DNA of 64,000 nucleotides from Aminobacter sp039907765 (GCF_039907765.1 NZ_JARDJI010000013.1:73634-137633), one strand, 5' to 3'; counted from the stretch's first letter, positions 33,312-42,318 are shown. The notes: generated by a model not told the origin, from the sequence alone. Made by a program: numbers and translations.

Positions 33312-34397
33312 TCAGCCTGCCGTGCGTTGCTTGAGATGAAGGTCGGCATACTGCACGCCCCGGGCGGCGGTCTGGGCCCATTCGGAGGTGGCGTCGAGTT
33401 CAAGATAGGCCGACCACCAGCGGCGCGCTTCGAGCAGATTGTCCGCCTCGTATTCCAGCTTGGCGAGATTGAACATCGCGTCGGCATAAGTGGGGTCGAG
33501 CGTAATCGCCTTGCGGAGGTGGCGGCGGGCAGCACCCGCCTTGCCTTGCGCTGCAAGCAGGCCCGCAAGGTTGAACCAGGCTTCGATGAACCTGGGATCG
33601 AGCTTGATCGCCCGCATATAGCCCTGCGCGGCTTCCGCCTCCAGGCCGTCGGCGCGCAGGCAGTTGGCGCGGTTGAACGCGGCCACGCTGTCAACCGGGT
33701 CGGCCGCGAGGCAACGGCCGTAGAGCGCTGCCGCTTCGGTGAAGTGGCCGTCCTCCTCGGCATCCTCGGCAAGGGCGAACAACTCGTCTGCCTCGACGTC
33801 TTCCGCCCGGCCGAGCGGCAGAAGTCCTTGCCCGTCGAGCTCGGACAGGCCTTCGCCGAGCCGGGCATAGATGGCGTCCCGGCCATCCGCGTGCAGCGAC
33901 AAAGCCGTCAGCGAGGCGACCGCACCGGAACGATGGACAGAGCGCGCGATGGCGCTCCAGCCGGCGCCGGATGCGAGCAGCCCTGTATATTTGCGCGCCA
34001 GGATCAGGTCGCGAAACGAGTAGGGCTCGGCCTGGTGCTCGAAGGCGTCGAACAGCGAAAGCATGTCGAGCGCGCGCGGCGGGATCTTCGACTGCTCGAT
34101 CAGCGACTGCCGGGTCATCGCCGACTGTTCCGGCGCACCGAGCAGCCCGAGCATGCGCAGGAAGCCGTTTTCGCTGAGCGGCGTCACGCCCGCCGCCAGC
34201 ATGTCGAGGCGCGTTTCGAGCTTGGCCTCGCTCGCCCTGTCGAGCAACCGCCGCCCGAACACGACATGGGTGGTGCGCCGCGTCGAGCCGTGCTGCAATT
34301 CGCCGCCCTGCCGCTCGACCTCGCGCGCGGCGAGGCGACGCGGAAATGCGGCGAGCGCGCCGACGAGCCCGAAGACCTGGCCAGCGGCTGCCGTCAC
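33312..34397 (-). CDS. BRCT-TPR protein next to Ku
   Basis: A 361-residue protein starting at GTG inside the end of the ku gene (GTGA). Residues ~5-50 look like a BRCT domain (VFGLVGALAAFPRRLAAREV, then ERQGGELQHGSTRRTTHVVF: the R, GG and TTH...V positions are typical). Residues ~75-190 form a helical, MerR-HTH-like or linker region. Residues ~205-350 hold about four TPR units (AAALYGRCLAADPVDSVAAF, YMRAIKLDPRFIEAWFNLAG, HLRKAITLDPTYADAMFNLA). BRCT domains serve DNA-repair assemblies, so a scaffold role in end joining is likely from domains and place. No function is established for this architecture that I know of. Confidence 0.75.
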   Translation of the reverse strand: MTAAAGQVFGLVGALAAFPRRLAAREVERQGGELQHGSTRRTTHVVFGRRLLDRASEAKLETRLDMLAAGVTPLSENGFLRMLGLLGAPEQSAMTRQSLIEQSKIPPRALDMLSLFDAFEHQAEPYSFRDLILARKYTGLLASGAGWSAIARSVHRSGAVASLTALSLHADGRDAIYARLGEGLSELDGQGLLPLGRAEDVEADELFALAEDAEEDGHFTEAAALYGRCLAADPVDSVAAFNRANCLRADGLEAEAAQGYMRAIKLDPRFIEAWFNLAGLLAAQGKAGAARRHLRKAITLDPTYADAMFNLAKLEYEADNLLEARRWWSAYLELDATSEWAQTAARGVQYADLHLKQRTAG

Positions 34398-35263
34398 TTC
34401 TTGGCTTTCGATTTACCGCCCGCGACCGCGGTCAGCTTCGCCGCCGGTTTCTCGGTCGCCTCGGTCTTGGCCTTGCTCTTGGCCGGCGGCTTCGACTGGC
34501 CGAGGCTCGCCTTCAGCGCGTCCATCAGGTTGATGACGTTGCCACGCTCGGGTGCTGCCGCGATGATCGGCTTGTGGCCCTTCAGCTTCTCCTTGATCAT
34601 CTTCATCAAGGCGATCTCGTAGCGATCCTCGTAGTTCTTCGGATCGAATTTGGTGAGCTTCTGCTTGATGAGCGCCTCGGCGAGCTGGAGCATTTCAGGC
34701 TCCGGCTTGCCGGCGGGAATGTTGCCGAAATATTCGGCTGTGCCCCGCACCTCGCTCGGATTACGCAGCGTGCAGACGAACATGCCGTTGTCGCGCGAGC
34801 CGATGGTCACCACCCTCTCGCGGCTCGACAGCACCAGCCTCGCGATGGCGAGCTTGCCGGACTTGCGCATGGCCTCGCGCAGCACGATGAAGGTCTCTTC
34901 GGCCATCGCCCCGTCGGGTGCGAGATAGTAGGGCGAGTCCTGGTAGATGACGTCGACGTCGTCTTCGTCGACGAATGCCTCGATGTTCATCGTGTGATTG
35001 GACTCGATGCGCACGCTTTCGAGGTCTGTTTCCTCGATGATGACGTACTTCTTGTCCTCGTATTCATAGCCCTTGACGAGGTCGGAGCGGTCGACAAGCC
35101 CGATTTCCGGATCGACGGGTTTCATGTTGATCCGGTTGTGGGTGTCCTTGTGCAGCTGGTTGAAGCTGATGCGCTCGCTCGAACTGGCGGCGGGGTATAG
35201 CCGAACCGGGCAACTCACCAGGCTCAGCTTCAGGTATCCTTTCCAAGTCGCCCTGGGGGCCAT
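34394..35263 (-). CDS. ku: Ku protein for non-homologous end joining
   Basis: A 289-residue bacterial Ku, the homodimeric ring that binds DNA ends and recruits LigD. It has the Ku core opening TWKGYLKLSLVSCPVRLYPA, FNQLHKDTHNRINMK and ETFIVLREAMRKSGKLAIAR with VLSSRERVV, then a Lys/Ala-rich C-terminal tail (~255-289) as in proteins that contact LigD and DNA. It follows ligD by 25 bp and overlaps the BRCT-TPR gene by 4 bases. A second Ku gene is common in Rhizobiales but is not in this window. Confidence 0.95.
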   Translation of the reverse strand: MAPRATWKGYLKLSLVSCPVRLYPAASSSERISFNQLHKDTHNRINMKPVDPEIGLVDRSDLVKGYEYEDKKYVIIEETDLESVRIESNHTMNIEAFVDEDDVDVIYQDSPYYLAPDGAMAEETFIVLREAMRKSGKLAIARLVLSSRERVVTIGSRDNGMFVCTLRNPSEVRGTAEYFGNIPAGKPEPEMLQLAEALIKQKLTKFDPKNYEDRYEIALMKMIKEKLKGHKPIIAAAPERGNVINLMDALKASLGQSKPPAKSKAKTEATEKPAAKLTAVAGGKSKAKK

Positions 35264-35288
35264 GCTCGTCTCCTACGCGATTACATGA

Positions 35289-37745
35289 TCAAGACTGACT
35301 TCTGGCACTGACCGAGGCCGGAACATCTCGGGCATGGTCTGCGATATCTGCCCAGGGATCGCCGGACTTGGCCAAAAGACCCGGCAGCGAAGAATAGTTC
35401 AAATCTTCCGGAGCGTCGATGGACTCGAGATCGCTCCAGCTCAGCGGCGTCGAGGCCGGCATTCCGGTCCGCGCCCGCAGCGAATAGGGCGCCGCCGCCG
35501 TGGCACTGCGGGCGTTGCGATGGAAGTCGATGAAGATGCGCTTCTTGCGGTTCTCCTTGCCCATCACCGTGGTGAAGGTCGAGGGCGCGGTGGCGGCGAT
35601 CTGCGAAGAGATGGCGCTCGTCGCCTGGTGTACCTGTTTCCAGCCGAGCTTGCGCTTGAGCGGTGCCACGACATGGATGCCGCGGCCTCCCGAGGTCTTG
35701 GCGAAGGAGACGAGGCCGAGCTTTTCGAGTTCGCCCCTCACATGCAGGGCGGCCTCGACCACATCGCGCCAGGCGATGCCCTCGCCGGGGTCGAGGTCGA
35801 AGACGATCCTGTCCGGCTTGTCGAGATGTTTGCGCAGGGCGCCCCAGACATGGAATTCGACCACGCCGAACTGGGCGAGCGCCAGGTAAGCCTTGGCATC
35901 CTCGACCGATATGTAGGTCTTTGTCTCGTCGTCTGAATTCTTGGTGTCGAAGGAGGCGATGGTCGGCGGCATGCCGGAGAATGCGTGGCGCTGGAAAAAG
36001 CAGTCCTGCAGCCTCACGCTCGGGCAACGGAACAGCGATACCGGCCGGCCGAGGATGTGCGGCAACATGAAATCGCCGACCGCCGCGTAGTAAACGGCGA
36101 TGTCGAGCTTGGTGGGCCCGGACTTGCCGAGGATCCGACGCTCCGGATTGGTGATCGTTATGCCCGCGAGGTCCGCGTCGGTGATGAGCCGCTTGCGCTC
36201 GACCTGTGGCGAAGCGGTGAGCTCCGCCTCGCGCAGCCCCTTGAACACGGCATGGCGCAACGCGTTGTCCGTGGTGCGGTTCGCATAGTGGATGCGGGCG
36301 TTAAGCACTGGCCGCACGGGAATGACCTCCTTTGGCGCCCCGTCGAGCTTCGCCGCGCCCTCGCGGAGACCTTCGAGCCGGTGCAGCAGGGTTTCCAACG
36401 TCCCGGCGTCGAAGCCGGTTCCCACCTTTCCGCGATATTGGAGTTCGCCGTCCACCCACTCCCCGAGCGCCAGCGCTGCCAGCCCCTCGGCCGCTTGGGA
36501 TGTCGTGTAGCCGGCGATGACGAAGTCGCCGCGCTGCAGCGCCTTGGTCTTCGTCCAGCTGTGCGTCCGTCCGGAAACATATTGGGCGGCCAGACGCTTG
36601 GAGACTATGCCCTCCAGCCCCATCTCAGTGACCCTGTCATAGAGTGCCTTGCCGTCGCCGATGACGTGGTCGCTGAATTGCAGGGCGCTGCGCGCATCGA
36701 CGTGGCCGGCGAGCAGCCTTTCCAGAAGCGTCTTGCGCTGGTCGAGCTGGACTTTCGTCAGGTCCCAGCCGTTGAGATAGAGGAGATCGAAGGCATAGAA
36801 CACCAGCTGCCTGTCATGGCCGCTCGCGAGCGCGTCCTGAAGAGCGGCGAAGCGGCTGATGCCGCGGTCGTCGAGGACCACGATCTCGCCGTCGATGATG
36901 GCTTCGCTGCATGGCAGGCGGCGGAAGGCCATCGGCAGCTTGCCGTAGCGCTTGGTCCAGTCCAGCCCGCTGCGGGTGATCAGCCTGGTCGCGCCGTCGG
37001 CGACATGCGCCATGGTCCGGTAGCCGTCCAGCTTGATCTCGTGCAGCCAGTCCGTGCTGGAGACCGGACTTTCGATTGCGGTCGCGAGCTGCGGCTCGAT
37101 GCGGACGGGCATGGCCGAGCGGACCGCGCCGGCGAGCTTTTCGGGTTTCAGGTCCTCTGGCTTCGTCGGCGGTTTGCGGGATGGGGCAAGCTCCTCGATC
37201 AGCCGGCCCGACTTCACGCTTTCCGGCCTTGAGGCGAGGACATCGAGTTCGGCATCGGCAGCCGGGTCGTGCTCCTTGAACAGCAGCCAGTTGCGCTTCT
37301 CCTCGTCGGCCCGCGGCTTGAGCCGGGCGAGCATCCAGCCGCCCCTCAGCTTCTCGCCCCACAGCCGGAACTTGAAGGCGCCCTTTTCCAGTGCCGGATG
37401 GGCCTCCTCCATGGGGGCCCAGGTGCCAGTGTCCCAGACGATCATCGGCCCGCCGCCATACTCGCCCTCGGGGATCAGGCCTTCGAAGTCGATGTATTCG
37501 AGCGGATGATCCTCGGTCTCGACTGCGAGTCGCCGGTCGGCAGGGTTGAGCGAGGGGCCGCGCGGCACCGCCCAGCTTTTGAGCACGCCGTCGAGTTCGA
37601 GGCGCAGATCATAGTGATCGGCCGTGGCGTGATGCTTGTGCACGACGAAACGGTTGCCTTGCGTCGCTTCCGCGCGGCCGCGGGGTTCGCTCGTCTTCGA
37701 GAAATCCCGTTTCTGCCGGTAGCTGCGGAGTTTTTCAGCCGCCAT
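35289..37745 (-). CDS. ligD: Multifunctional ATP-dependent DNA ligase LigD (PE-ligase-polymerase)
   Basis: An 818-residue end-joining ligase with three modules. Residues ~30-165 are the 3'-phosphoesterase (HKHHATADHYDLRLELDG with the His-His-Asp metal set). Residues ~215-520 are the ATP ligase (nucleotidyl Lys238 in HEIKLDGYR, IDGEIVVLDDRG, LEGIVSKRL). Residues ~545-800 are the primase-polymerase (VFDLDPGEGIAWRDV with metal Asp, SGGRGIHVVAPL). This order is that of Pseudomonas-type LigD and differs from mycobacteria. It processes and seals breaks held by Ku, and the gene begins the ligD-ku-BRCT/TPR series. Confidence 0.95.
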   Translation of the reverse strand: MAAEKLRSYRQKRDFSKTSEPRGRAEATQGNRFVVHKHHATADHYDLRLELDGVLKSWAVPRGPSLNPADRRLAVETEDHPLEYIDFEGLIPEGEYGGGPMIVWDTGTWAPMEEAHPALEKGAFKFRLWGEKLRGGWMLARLKPRADEEKRNWLLFKEHDPAADAELDVLASRPESVKSGRLIEELAPSRKPPTKPEDLKPEKLAGAVRSAMPVRIEPQLATAIESPVSSTDWLHEIKLDGYRTMAHVADGATRLITRSGLDWTKRYGKLPMAFRRLPCSEAIIDGEIVVLDDRGISRFAALQDALASGHDRQLVFYAFDLLYLNGWDLTKVQLDQRKTLLERLLAGHVDARSALQFSDHVIGDGKALYDRVTEMGLEGIVSKRLAAQYVSGRTHSWTKTKALQRGDFVIAGYTTSQAAEGLAALALGEWVDGELQYRGKVGTGFDAGTLETLLHRLEGLREGAAKLDGAPKEVIPVRPVLNARIHYANRTTDNALRHAVFKGLREAELTASPQVERKRLITDADLAGITITNPERRILGKSGPTKLDIAVYYAAVGDFMLPHILGRPVSLFRCPSVRLQDCFFQRHAFSGMPPTIASFDTKNSDDETKTYISVEDAKAYLALAQFGVVEFHVWGALRKHLDKPDRIVFDLDPGEGIAWRDVVEAALHVRGELEKLGLVSFAKTSGGRGIHVVAPLKRKLGWKQVHQATSAISSQIAATAPSTFTTVMGKENRKKRIFIDFHRNARSATAAAPYSLRARTGMPASTPLSWSDLESIDAPEDLNYSSLPGLLAKSGDPWADIADHARDVPASVSARSQS

Positions 37746-37753
37746 GGCCCGAA

Positions 37754-37996
37754 CTAACGCGGACCCGTGGTGTCGTCCGCAACCCTCTCGAGCTCCAGGT
37801 CTTTCGGCGTTGCACCCGCCATGAGACGCTCGAGCAGGTCGTCGCCGACATCATAATACTGGCCGGAGACCAGCACCCGCGAAATGGGCTGGCCGTCGCC
37901 GCGGAACCGTCTGGAACTGATGAACACCTTCTGGCGGTCGAGCGCCGCAGCGACCGCCTTGCGTTTCCTGATTTGGTCGGCGACCCGTGTACGCAT
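37754..37996 (-). CDS. Small hypothetical protein upstream of ligD
   Basis: An 80-residue basic protein (RTRVADQIRKRKAVAAALDR at the N-terminus, a central VSGQYYDVGDDLLERLMAG). It has no signal peptide, membrane segment or family I recognise. GAGG lies ~11 bases before the ATG, and the stop lies 8 bp before the ligD start, so it may be the first gene of the repair operon. A frame in another phase over the same stretch lacks these protein-like traits. Confidence 0.5.
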   Translation of the reverse strand: MRTRVADQIRKRKAVAAALDRQKVFISSRRFRGDGQPISRVLVSGQYYDVGDDLLERLMAGATPKDLELERVADDTTGPR

Positions 37997-38107
37997 AGTC
38001 CAGCGGTCCTCAACAACGCTGGGAAACTATCGTTCAATCCATGCCCGGGATCAATGCGCAATACTGCCGGATTTCGGCCGGCGGCTTTCATGCCGGTTCG
38101 GGGGACC

Positions 38108-39394
38108 TTACCGTCCCGTGGCGTAGAGTTTTCTGGTTGTCGCTTCGTCCCGTGACGTGCCGCGGCCCGCCGGAATCCTCGGCCTCGCCGCGGATTCCTT
38201 GGCGCGGGCCCAGCAGTAGTACAAAAGGAACGAGCCGATGGCGTAGGGCTGCAGGATGTCGACCTCGAAGAAGGACCGGATCACAAGCAGCGCGAGCAGC
38301 CCCGTCTGCAGCAGCGCTTCCGTCCGGTCGCGCTCGCCGAGCAGCCGCTGGATGCAGAGGCGCAGGATCGCGAGCAGCGGCAGGACGATTGCCGCCGCCC
38401 CGACATAGCCGAGTTCGACCAGCGCTTCGACATAGGTGTTGTGGAAGTGGAAGCCGGTGCGCGAAGCGATGTAAAATTCGCTCCACAGCCGCTCGGCTTC
38501 CGAAAAACCCTGCACCCAGTAGGCTTGGTAGCCCACGCCGAGATAGGGGGCGAAGGCCGCTGCCTTCAGGCCCTCCTGCCAAAGATACGTCCGGCCCGTC
38601 AGGGTCGAATCCTTGCCGAAGGCGCCAAGCACCATGTCGACGGCACCGGCATTCAGCGCGACCATTGCTGCTGCCAGCCCTATCGCCGTCCCGGCGGCGA
38701 AGAAGACCTTGCGGTGGGTAGGCGAAAAGGCGTCCAGCCCGGCCAGCGCGACGATCATGGCTACGACCGCCGGCGTGGCGAGCATCGACGTTGCCGACTG
38801 CGACATGACCAGGAGCACGGCCGAGAGCACGACAACACCGAGTGCGCCGAGACGGGCCGCGCGGCCGCGTGTCAGGAAGATCGCGAAGTAACAGCCGAAG
38901 ACGATGCCCAGCGACGCGTAGAAGCCGAGCTGGTTCTTGGAGCCGAAGGCGCCGACGAAGCTGTAGGTGCCGTCCAGGGCATCGTAGACCGACCCGCCGA
39001 ACAGGATCGAATAGACGAGGACGATCGCGATACCCGCCAGCGCGCCGATGGCGAGCGTGCGTGCGTCGATGACGCGAGCGGCGATCACCGCACAGACGAC
39101 ATGCGTCAGGTATTGCACCGCGGCGCGAGCGGTCACGTCCGGCGCGTCCGACCAGAAGTAGGACAGGCAGGCGATGAGCGAAAATGCCAGCAACTGCGGG
39201 GAGCGGACCAGTCTGTCGAGCGTGAAGCGGTAGTCGACCAGGATCAGCGGCAGCCACACTGCGTAATAGGCCAGAATCGAAACCTGGCCGAGGCGGAAGG
39301 AGTAGGCGAAGACGAACAGCGACACGGCGACCGCAAGGGCCCCATAGAGCGTGTTGTCGCCGGGCCGGATCAGGAATGATTTTCTGATGCGCAT
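38108..39394 (-). CDS. exoQ: Exopolysaccharide polymerase-type membrane protein, ExoQ-like (O-antigen ligase family)
   Basis: A 428-residue polytopic protein with about 10-12 membrane segments of the Wzy/WaaL O-antigen ligase family. The family's large periplasmic loop falls around residues 270-335 (TLTGRTYLWQEGLKAAAF, GVGYQAYWVQG, GFHFHNTYVEALVELG); TGR and HNTY are typical. In Sinorhizobium, ExoQ polymerises succinoglycan repeats into long chains. It is the third gene of exoY-exoF-exoQ, 22 bp after exoF, the same order as on the S. meliloti exo plasmid. Confidence 0.85.
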   Translation of the reverse strand: MRIRKSFLIRPGDNTLYGALAVAVSLFVFAYSFRLGQVSILAYYAVWLPLILVDYRFTLDRLVRSPQLLAFSLIACLSYFWSDAPDVTARAAVQYLTHVVCAVIAARVIDARTLAIGALAGIAIVLVYSILFGGSVYDALDGTYSFVGAFGSKNQLGFYASLGIVFGCYFAIFLTRGRAARLGALGVVVLSAVLLVMSQSATSMLATPAVVAMIVALAGLDAFSPTHRKVFFAAGTAIGLAAAMVALNAGAVDMVLGAFGKDSTLTGRTYLWQEGLKAAAFAPYLGVGYQAYWVQGFSEAERLWSEFYIASRTGFHFHNTYVEALVELGYVGAAAIVLPLLAILRLCIQRLLGERDRTEALLQTGLLALLVIRSFFEVDILQPYAIGSFLLYYCWARAKESAARPRIPAGRGTSRDEATTRKLYATGR

Positions 39395-39416
39395 CTGGGG
39401 CGCCGATCGCGCTGGC

Positions 39417-40676
39417 CTAGCGCACCGGTACGTCGACGCGCTGCACCTTCACCACGTCGCCCGGCAGGACGGGGGTGTCCTCCGCCGCGGTGACCTCCTT
39501 TGCCTTGCCGCCCTCGTTGCGGACAAGCACATAGGATATGGACTGCTCGCCGCCTGCGGCCGTCACGGCGGCAGGCGCGAGGCCAACCGCTTCGGAAATC
39601 AGGCCTTTCTGCATGCGCGCCTTGAGCGTCACGGCGTTGAGTTCCGCCACCACTTTCTGCCGCTCGACCGCCAACTCCGACTCGGTATCGTTGCGGAGAT
39701 CGATCGCGTCCTGCTCCGCCTTGCTGATATCCTGCTTGGCGCGCAGCGCTGCCGTTTCCAGGTCGAGGATCTTGCCCTCCATCTCGGCAATGGAACGCTC
39801 GGTGGAAAGCACGCGCGTGTTCACGACAAGGCCCTTCTGGGCGAGCGACCCGATACCACTGAGTTCCTTCTTGGCCAATTCGACCTGGCGCTTCTGGGTC
39901 TCCGACTTCTGCCCGAGGGATTCGATCTCGCTCTGCAGCAGCTTCTTGAGGTTGTCGAGCGCCGCGAGCCTGAGCGAAACCTTCTTCTGCCGGGCGGTCA
40001 TGATCGCCGTTTCGTCGGCGATCATCGCCGGCACCAGAGGGTTGGACGCGATGTCCTCGGGCGCGAAGACCTCGGCCTTGCCGGCGAGCTCGGCTTCGAT
40101 CCGCGCCTTTGTCACCAGCAGCCGCAGCTGCTCGTCGGTCAGCACGTCGTAGCTGCCCCTGGCGGCGATGACGTCGCGCTCGATGCGGGCGCCGGCGTCG
40201 GCGGCGCGGCGCAGGCCGCCGGCAATGCTGATCGCCTTGAGTACGGTAAGGTCCGGCGCGTAGGCGTACTGGCCGGGCGTCTGGATGTCACCGGAGATGT
40301 AGAACGGGCGGAACTGTGCCACCTCGACCGATGCCTCGGGCCGGTCGGGAAGGCCGAATTTTTCCTGCAGCGTCTTGCCGATGGTCTCGGCGATGTCGGC
40401 TGTCGTCTTGCCGGCGGCCGCCGTTTCGCCGACGAACGGCAGCGAAAGGTTGCCTGTCGGCCCGACCGTGTAGTCGCCGCTGACCGAGGACCAGTCACGG
40501 AACGCACCCTCTACCGTCTGCCATTCGACGACGCGGATCGTAAGCTTGTCCTGACTGCCAAGCAGGTATTCCGCGGCGAGAGCAGGGGAGGCAAGCAGCG
40601 CTGCAGCGAGGACGCCGCCGAGCCAAGCCGGGACTTTCGCCGCGAAGCGGCGGCGGGTGATGTGGTGCGAAATCAA
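39417..40676 (-). CDS. exoF: Polysaccharide export protein, ExoF-like
   Basis: A 419-residue periplasmic/outer-membrane export protein. A signal sequence with a basic start (HHITRRRFAAK) ends near SPALA (~34). Residues ~36-125 are the polysaccharide-export domain (YLLGSQDKLTIRVVEW, YTVGPTGNLSLPFVGE), followed by a SLBB-type stretch (FYISGDIQTPGQYAYAPDLT). Residues ~200-360 are long coiled coils (LAALDNLKKLLQSEIESLGQ, ILDLETAALRAKQDISKAEQ). In succinoglycan systems ExoF acts with ExoP and ExoQ in export. The gene lies between exoY (98 bp) and exoQ (22 bp). Confidence 0.9.
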   Translation of the reverse strand: MISHHITRRRFAAKVPAWLGGVLAAALLASPALAAEYLLGSQDKLTIRVVEWQTVEGAFRDWSSVSGDYTVGPTGNLSLPFVGETAAAGKTTADIAETIGKTLQEKFGLPDRPEASVEVAQFRPFYISGDIQTPGQYAYAPDLTVLKAISIAGGLRRAADAGARIERDVIAARGSYDVLTDEQLRLLVTKARIEAELAGKAEVFAPEDIASNPLVPAMIADETAIMTARQKKVSLRLAALDNLKKLLQSEIESLGQKSETQKRQVELAKKELSGIGSLAQKGLVVNTRVLSTERSIAEMEGKILDLETAALRAKQDISKAEQDAIDLRNDTESELAVERQKVVAELNAVTLKARMQKGLISEAVGLAPAAVTAAGGEQSISYVLVRNEGGKAKEVTAAEDTPVLPGDVVKVQRVDVPVR

Positions 40677-40774
40677 GTCGTTCGTCCGTTCCTTTGCCCG
40701 GTCGCCTGGACCGTGGCGGGGTGGGGAATGCCGTGCCAGCCCCCAACCCAGGGCACGACTTCTAGCGCCGCGGC

Positions 40775-41452
40775 TCAGTAGCTGCCGCGGGACAGGCAGA
40801 CGGCCGGAACCGTCTTCAGGATGATGCGGATGTCCTGGACCAGGGACCAGTTCTCCACATAGTGGCGGTCGAACGCCACGCGGCTGTCGTATGACACGTC
40901 ATTGCGGCCGCTGACCTGCCACAGGCCGGTGAGGCCGGGCCGAGACTTCAGGTAGAAGACGGCGGCCTTGCCGTAATATTCGAGTTCGTCGCGCACCACG
41001 GGCCTCGGCCCGACGATGCTCATGTCGCCGAGCAGGATATTGATGATCTGCGGCAGCTCGTCGAGGCTCAGCTTGCGCAGCACCGTTCCGACCCGCGTGA
41101 CGCGCGGGTCGTCCTTGAGCTTGCGGGTCGCTTCCCATTCGCTCCTGGCGTCGGGGTTGTCGCGGAAGTGCGCGGCGAGCACCGCATCGCCGTCAGGCAC
41201 CATGGTCCGGAACTTCAGGCAGTGGAAGACGCTTCCGCCGCGCCCGACGCGCCGGTGGCCGTAAAGGACCGCCCCGCCGTCCGAGACCTTCACCAGCAGT
41301 GCTATCAGCAGGAACAGCGGGCCGAGGATGATGATCGCAGCCGCGGCGCAGGCGATGTCGAATGCGCGTTTGATGGCACCACCCAGGGGAGGTGCTGTCT
41401 CCGCGTCCATATATTGGAGGTCCAAGCTGGTCGACTTGGCTGTATCCCTCAT
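40775..41452 (-). CDS. exoY: Undecaprenyl-phosphate sugar phosphotransferase, ExoY-like
   Basis: A 225-residue membrane enzyme that places the first sugar phosphate (galactose in S. meliloti) on undecaprenyl phosphate and so starts each repeat unit. One N-terminal membrane segment (~28-52, IACAAAAIIILGPLFLLIAL) is followed by the catalytic domain of the bacterial sugar transferase family (LKFRTMV, LRKLSLDELPQIINILLGD, SIVGPRPV, SRPGLTGLWQVSGRND). The ATG at 41452 has GGAG ~10 bases before it and gives the standard ExoY length; the frame could open to 41695. exoX is divergent, and its product is the known antagonist of ExoY. Confidence 0.92.
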   Translation of the reverse strand: MRDTAKSTSLDLQYMDAETAPPLGGAIKRAFDIACAAAAIIILGPLFLLIALLVKVSDGGAVLYGHRRVGRGGSVFHCLKFRTMVPDGDAVLAAHFRDNPDARSEWEATRKLKDDPRVTRVGTVLRKLSLDELPQIINILLGDMSIVGPRPVVRDELEYYGKAAVFYLKSRPGLTGLWQVSGRNDVSYDSRVAFDRHYVENWSLVQDIRIILKTVPAVCLSRGSY

Positions 41453-41504
41453 GCTGCAACTCCAGTTGGCCGATGAATTGCCGCGGGCGACGATACCAAC
41501 GTTA

Positions 41505-41519
41505 TGTTGCGTCGCAACA
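41505..41519. promoter_or_regulatory. Perfect 15-bp palindrome TGTTGCG-T-CGCAACA before exoY
   Basis: This palindrome lies 53 bp upstream of the exoY start. Related copies occur at 41815-41829 (two mismatches) and twice at 51485-51541, each in a divergent promoter gap of the exo cluster. A shared regulator is inferred; its identity is unknown. Confidence 0.6.
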
Positions 41520-41604
41520 CACGATTTCTTGGCGTTTGAAACAATAGCGCCGATCAACAACGGCATGTTGACCATGGCGTGCACAAATAATGCGCAATGT
41601 GACA

Positions 41605-41626
41605 GTTTTGTGGCCAATAACAAAAC
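41605..41626. promoter_or_regulatory. Inverted repeat GTTTTGT-N8-ACAAAAC upstream of exoY
   Basis: A perfect 7+7 bp inverted repeat within the AT-rich part of the exoX/exoY gap, ~150 bp before exoY. Place and symmetry suggest a transcription-factor site; no regulator is assigned. Confidence 0.4.
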
Positions 41627-41814
41627 ATTTAAGAAACGTCTTATATGGCGACAGGCACGATGGCTTTTTAAGAATATATACGAGATATTTGGCACGACGG
41701 TCTGGATTGATCACAGAAGAACAAAAAATGTTACGAGATGCGGTCGAGAGGTGAAGGTTTTTCTCGCCGAGGCCGGCTTCGGAGGATGAGTCGTCTCAGA
41801 AGACGGGACGGCAA

Positions 41815-41829
41815 TAGTGCGCCGCAACA
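41815..41829. promoter_or_regulatory. Weaker copy of the exo palindrome
   Basis: On the minus strand this reads TGTTGCG-G-CGCACTA, two mismatches from the perfect palindrome at 41505. It lies between that site and exoX. Confidence 0.35.
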
Positions 41830-42045
41830 TTGTTCGGTCTCATGCCGAAAGGGTGTTTGGCTTGCTGGCAGATGGAGCGGCCAATATAGTAGGGGGGCGT
41901 TCTTGCGATCGAGTGGCGGCCAGATCGTTGACGCGTAAATATATGCGACGCACACAGGCTGGCGGAAGCTTGCCGGGGCTAGGGGAGTTGCAAGTAACAT
42001 GGTGATGGATTCAGGGCCGATGCCTCCGACCGTGCAGGCAGCGGC

Positions 42046-42318
42046 ATGACATTGCCAAAGTTCGTGCTGGGCATGGCGATCGTGATCGTCATCGTGTCGA
42101 TTTGGTCCTATCTGGATGCTGCCAGCTGGGGCACGATTTTGTTGCGCGGCGTCATCTGCGCCGTGATTCTTCAGGTCGGATACTTCCTGGCCGTCCTCGC
42201 AATGGTCCTGCGTAGCGAGCCCAAGTCTGCCCAGATCCAGGATGCGGGCAAGCCTGCCGCAGGCACTGCCGCCGTGGTGCCGGGAGACGACCTCACGCCC
42301 AAGGGCAGCTCGCACTGA
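42046..42318 (+). CDS. exoX: Exopolysaccharide production repressor, ExoX-like
   Basis: A 90-residue inner-membrane protein with two predicted helices (~5-25, FVLGMAIVIVIVSIW, and ~30-55, GVICAVILQVGYFLAVLAMV) and a short hydrophilic tail. The pattern VICAVxLQVGYF and the divergent position to exoY identify it as ExoX, which lowers exopolysaccharide output post-translationally, probably by acting on ExoY. The exoX:exoY copy ratio sets polymer level in Rhizobium and Sinorhizobium. The ribosome site is weak (AGGCAG), which suits low expression. Confidence 0.88.
   Translation: MTLPKFVLGMAIVIVIVSIWSYLDAASWGTILLRGVICAVILQVGYFLAVLAMVLRSEPKSAQIQDAGKPAAGTAAVVPGDDLTPKGSSH

Larger units (their letters stand above)
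41453..42045. promoter_or_regulatory. 593-bp exoX/exoY divergent control region
   Basis: No convincing gene is seen here. The stretch is clearly more AT-rich than its surroundings (notably 41620-41740). It holds the palindrome at 41505-41519, a 7+7 inverted repeat at 41605-41626 and a weaker palindrome near 41815-41829. Its size is large for two small operons, which suggests complex regulation of exopolysaccharide initiation. Confidence 0.6.
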
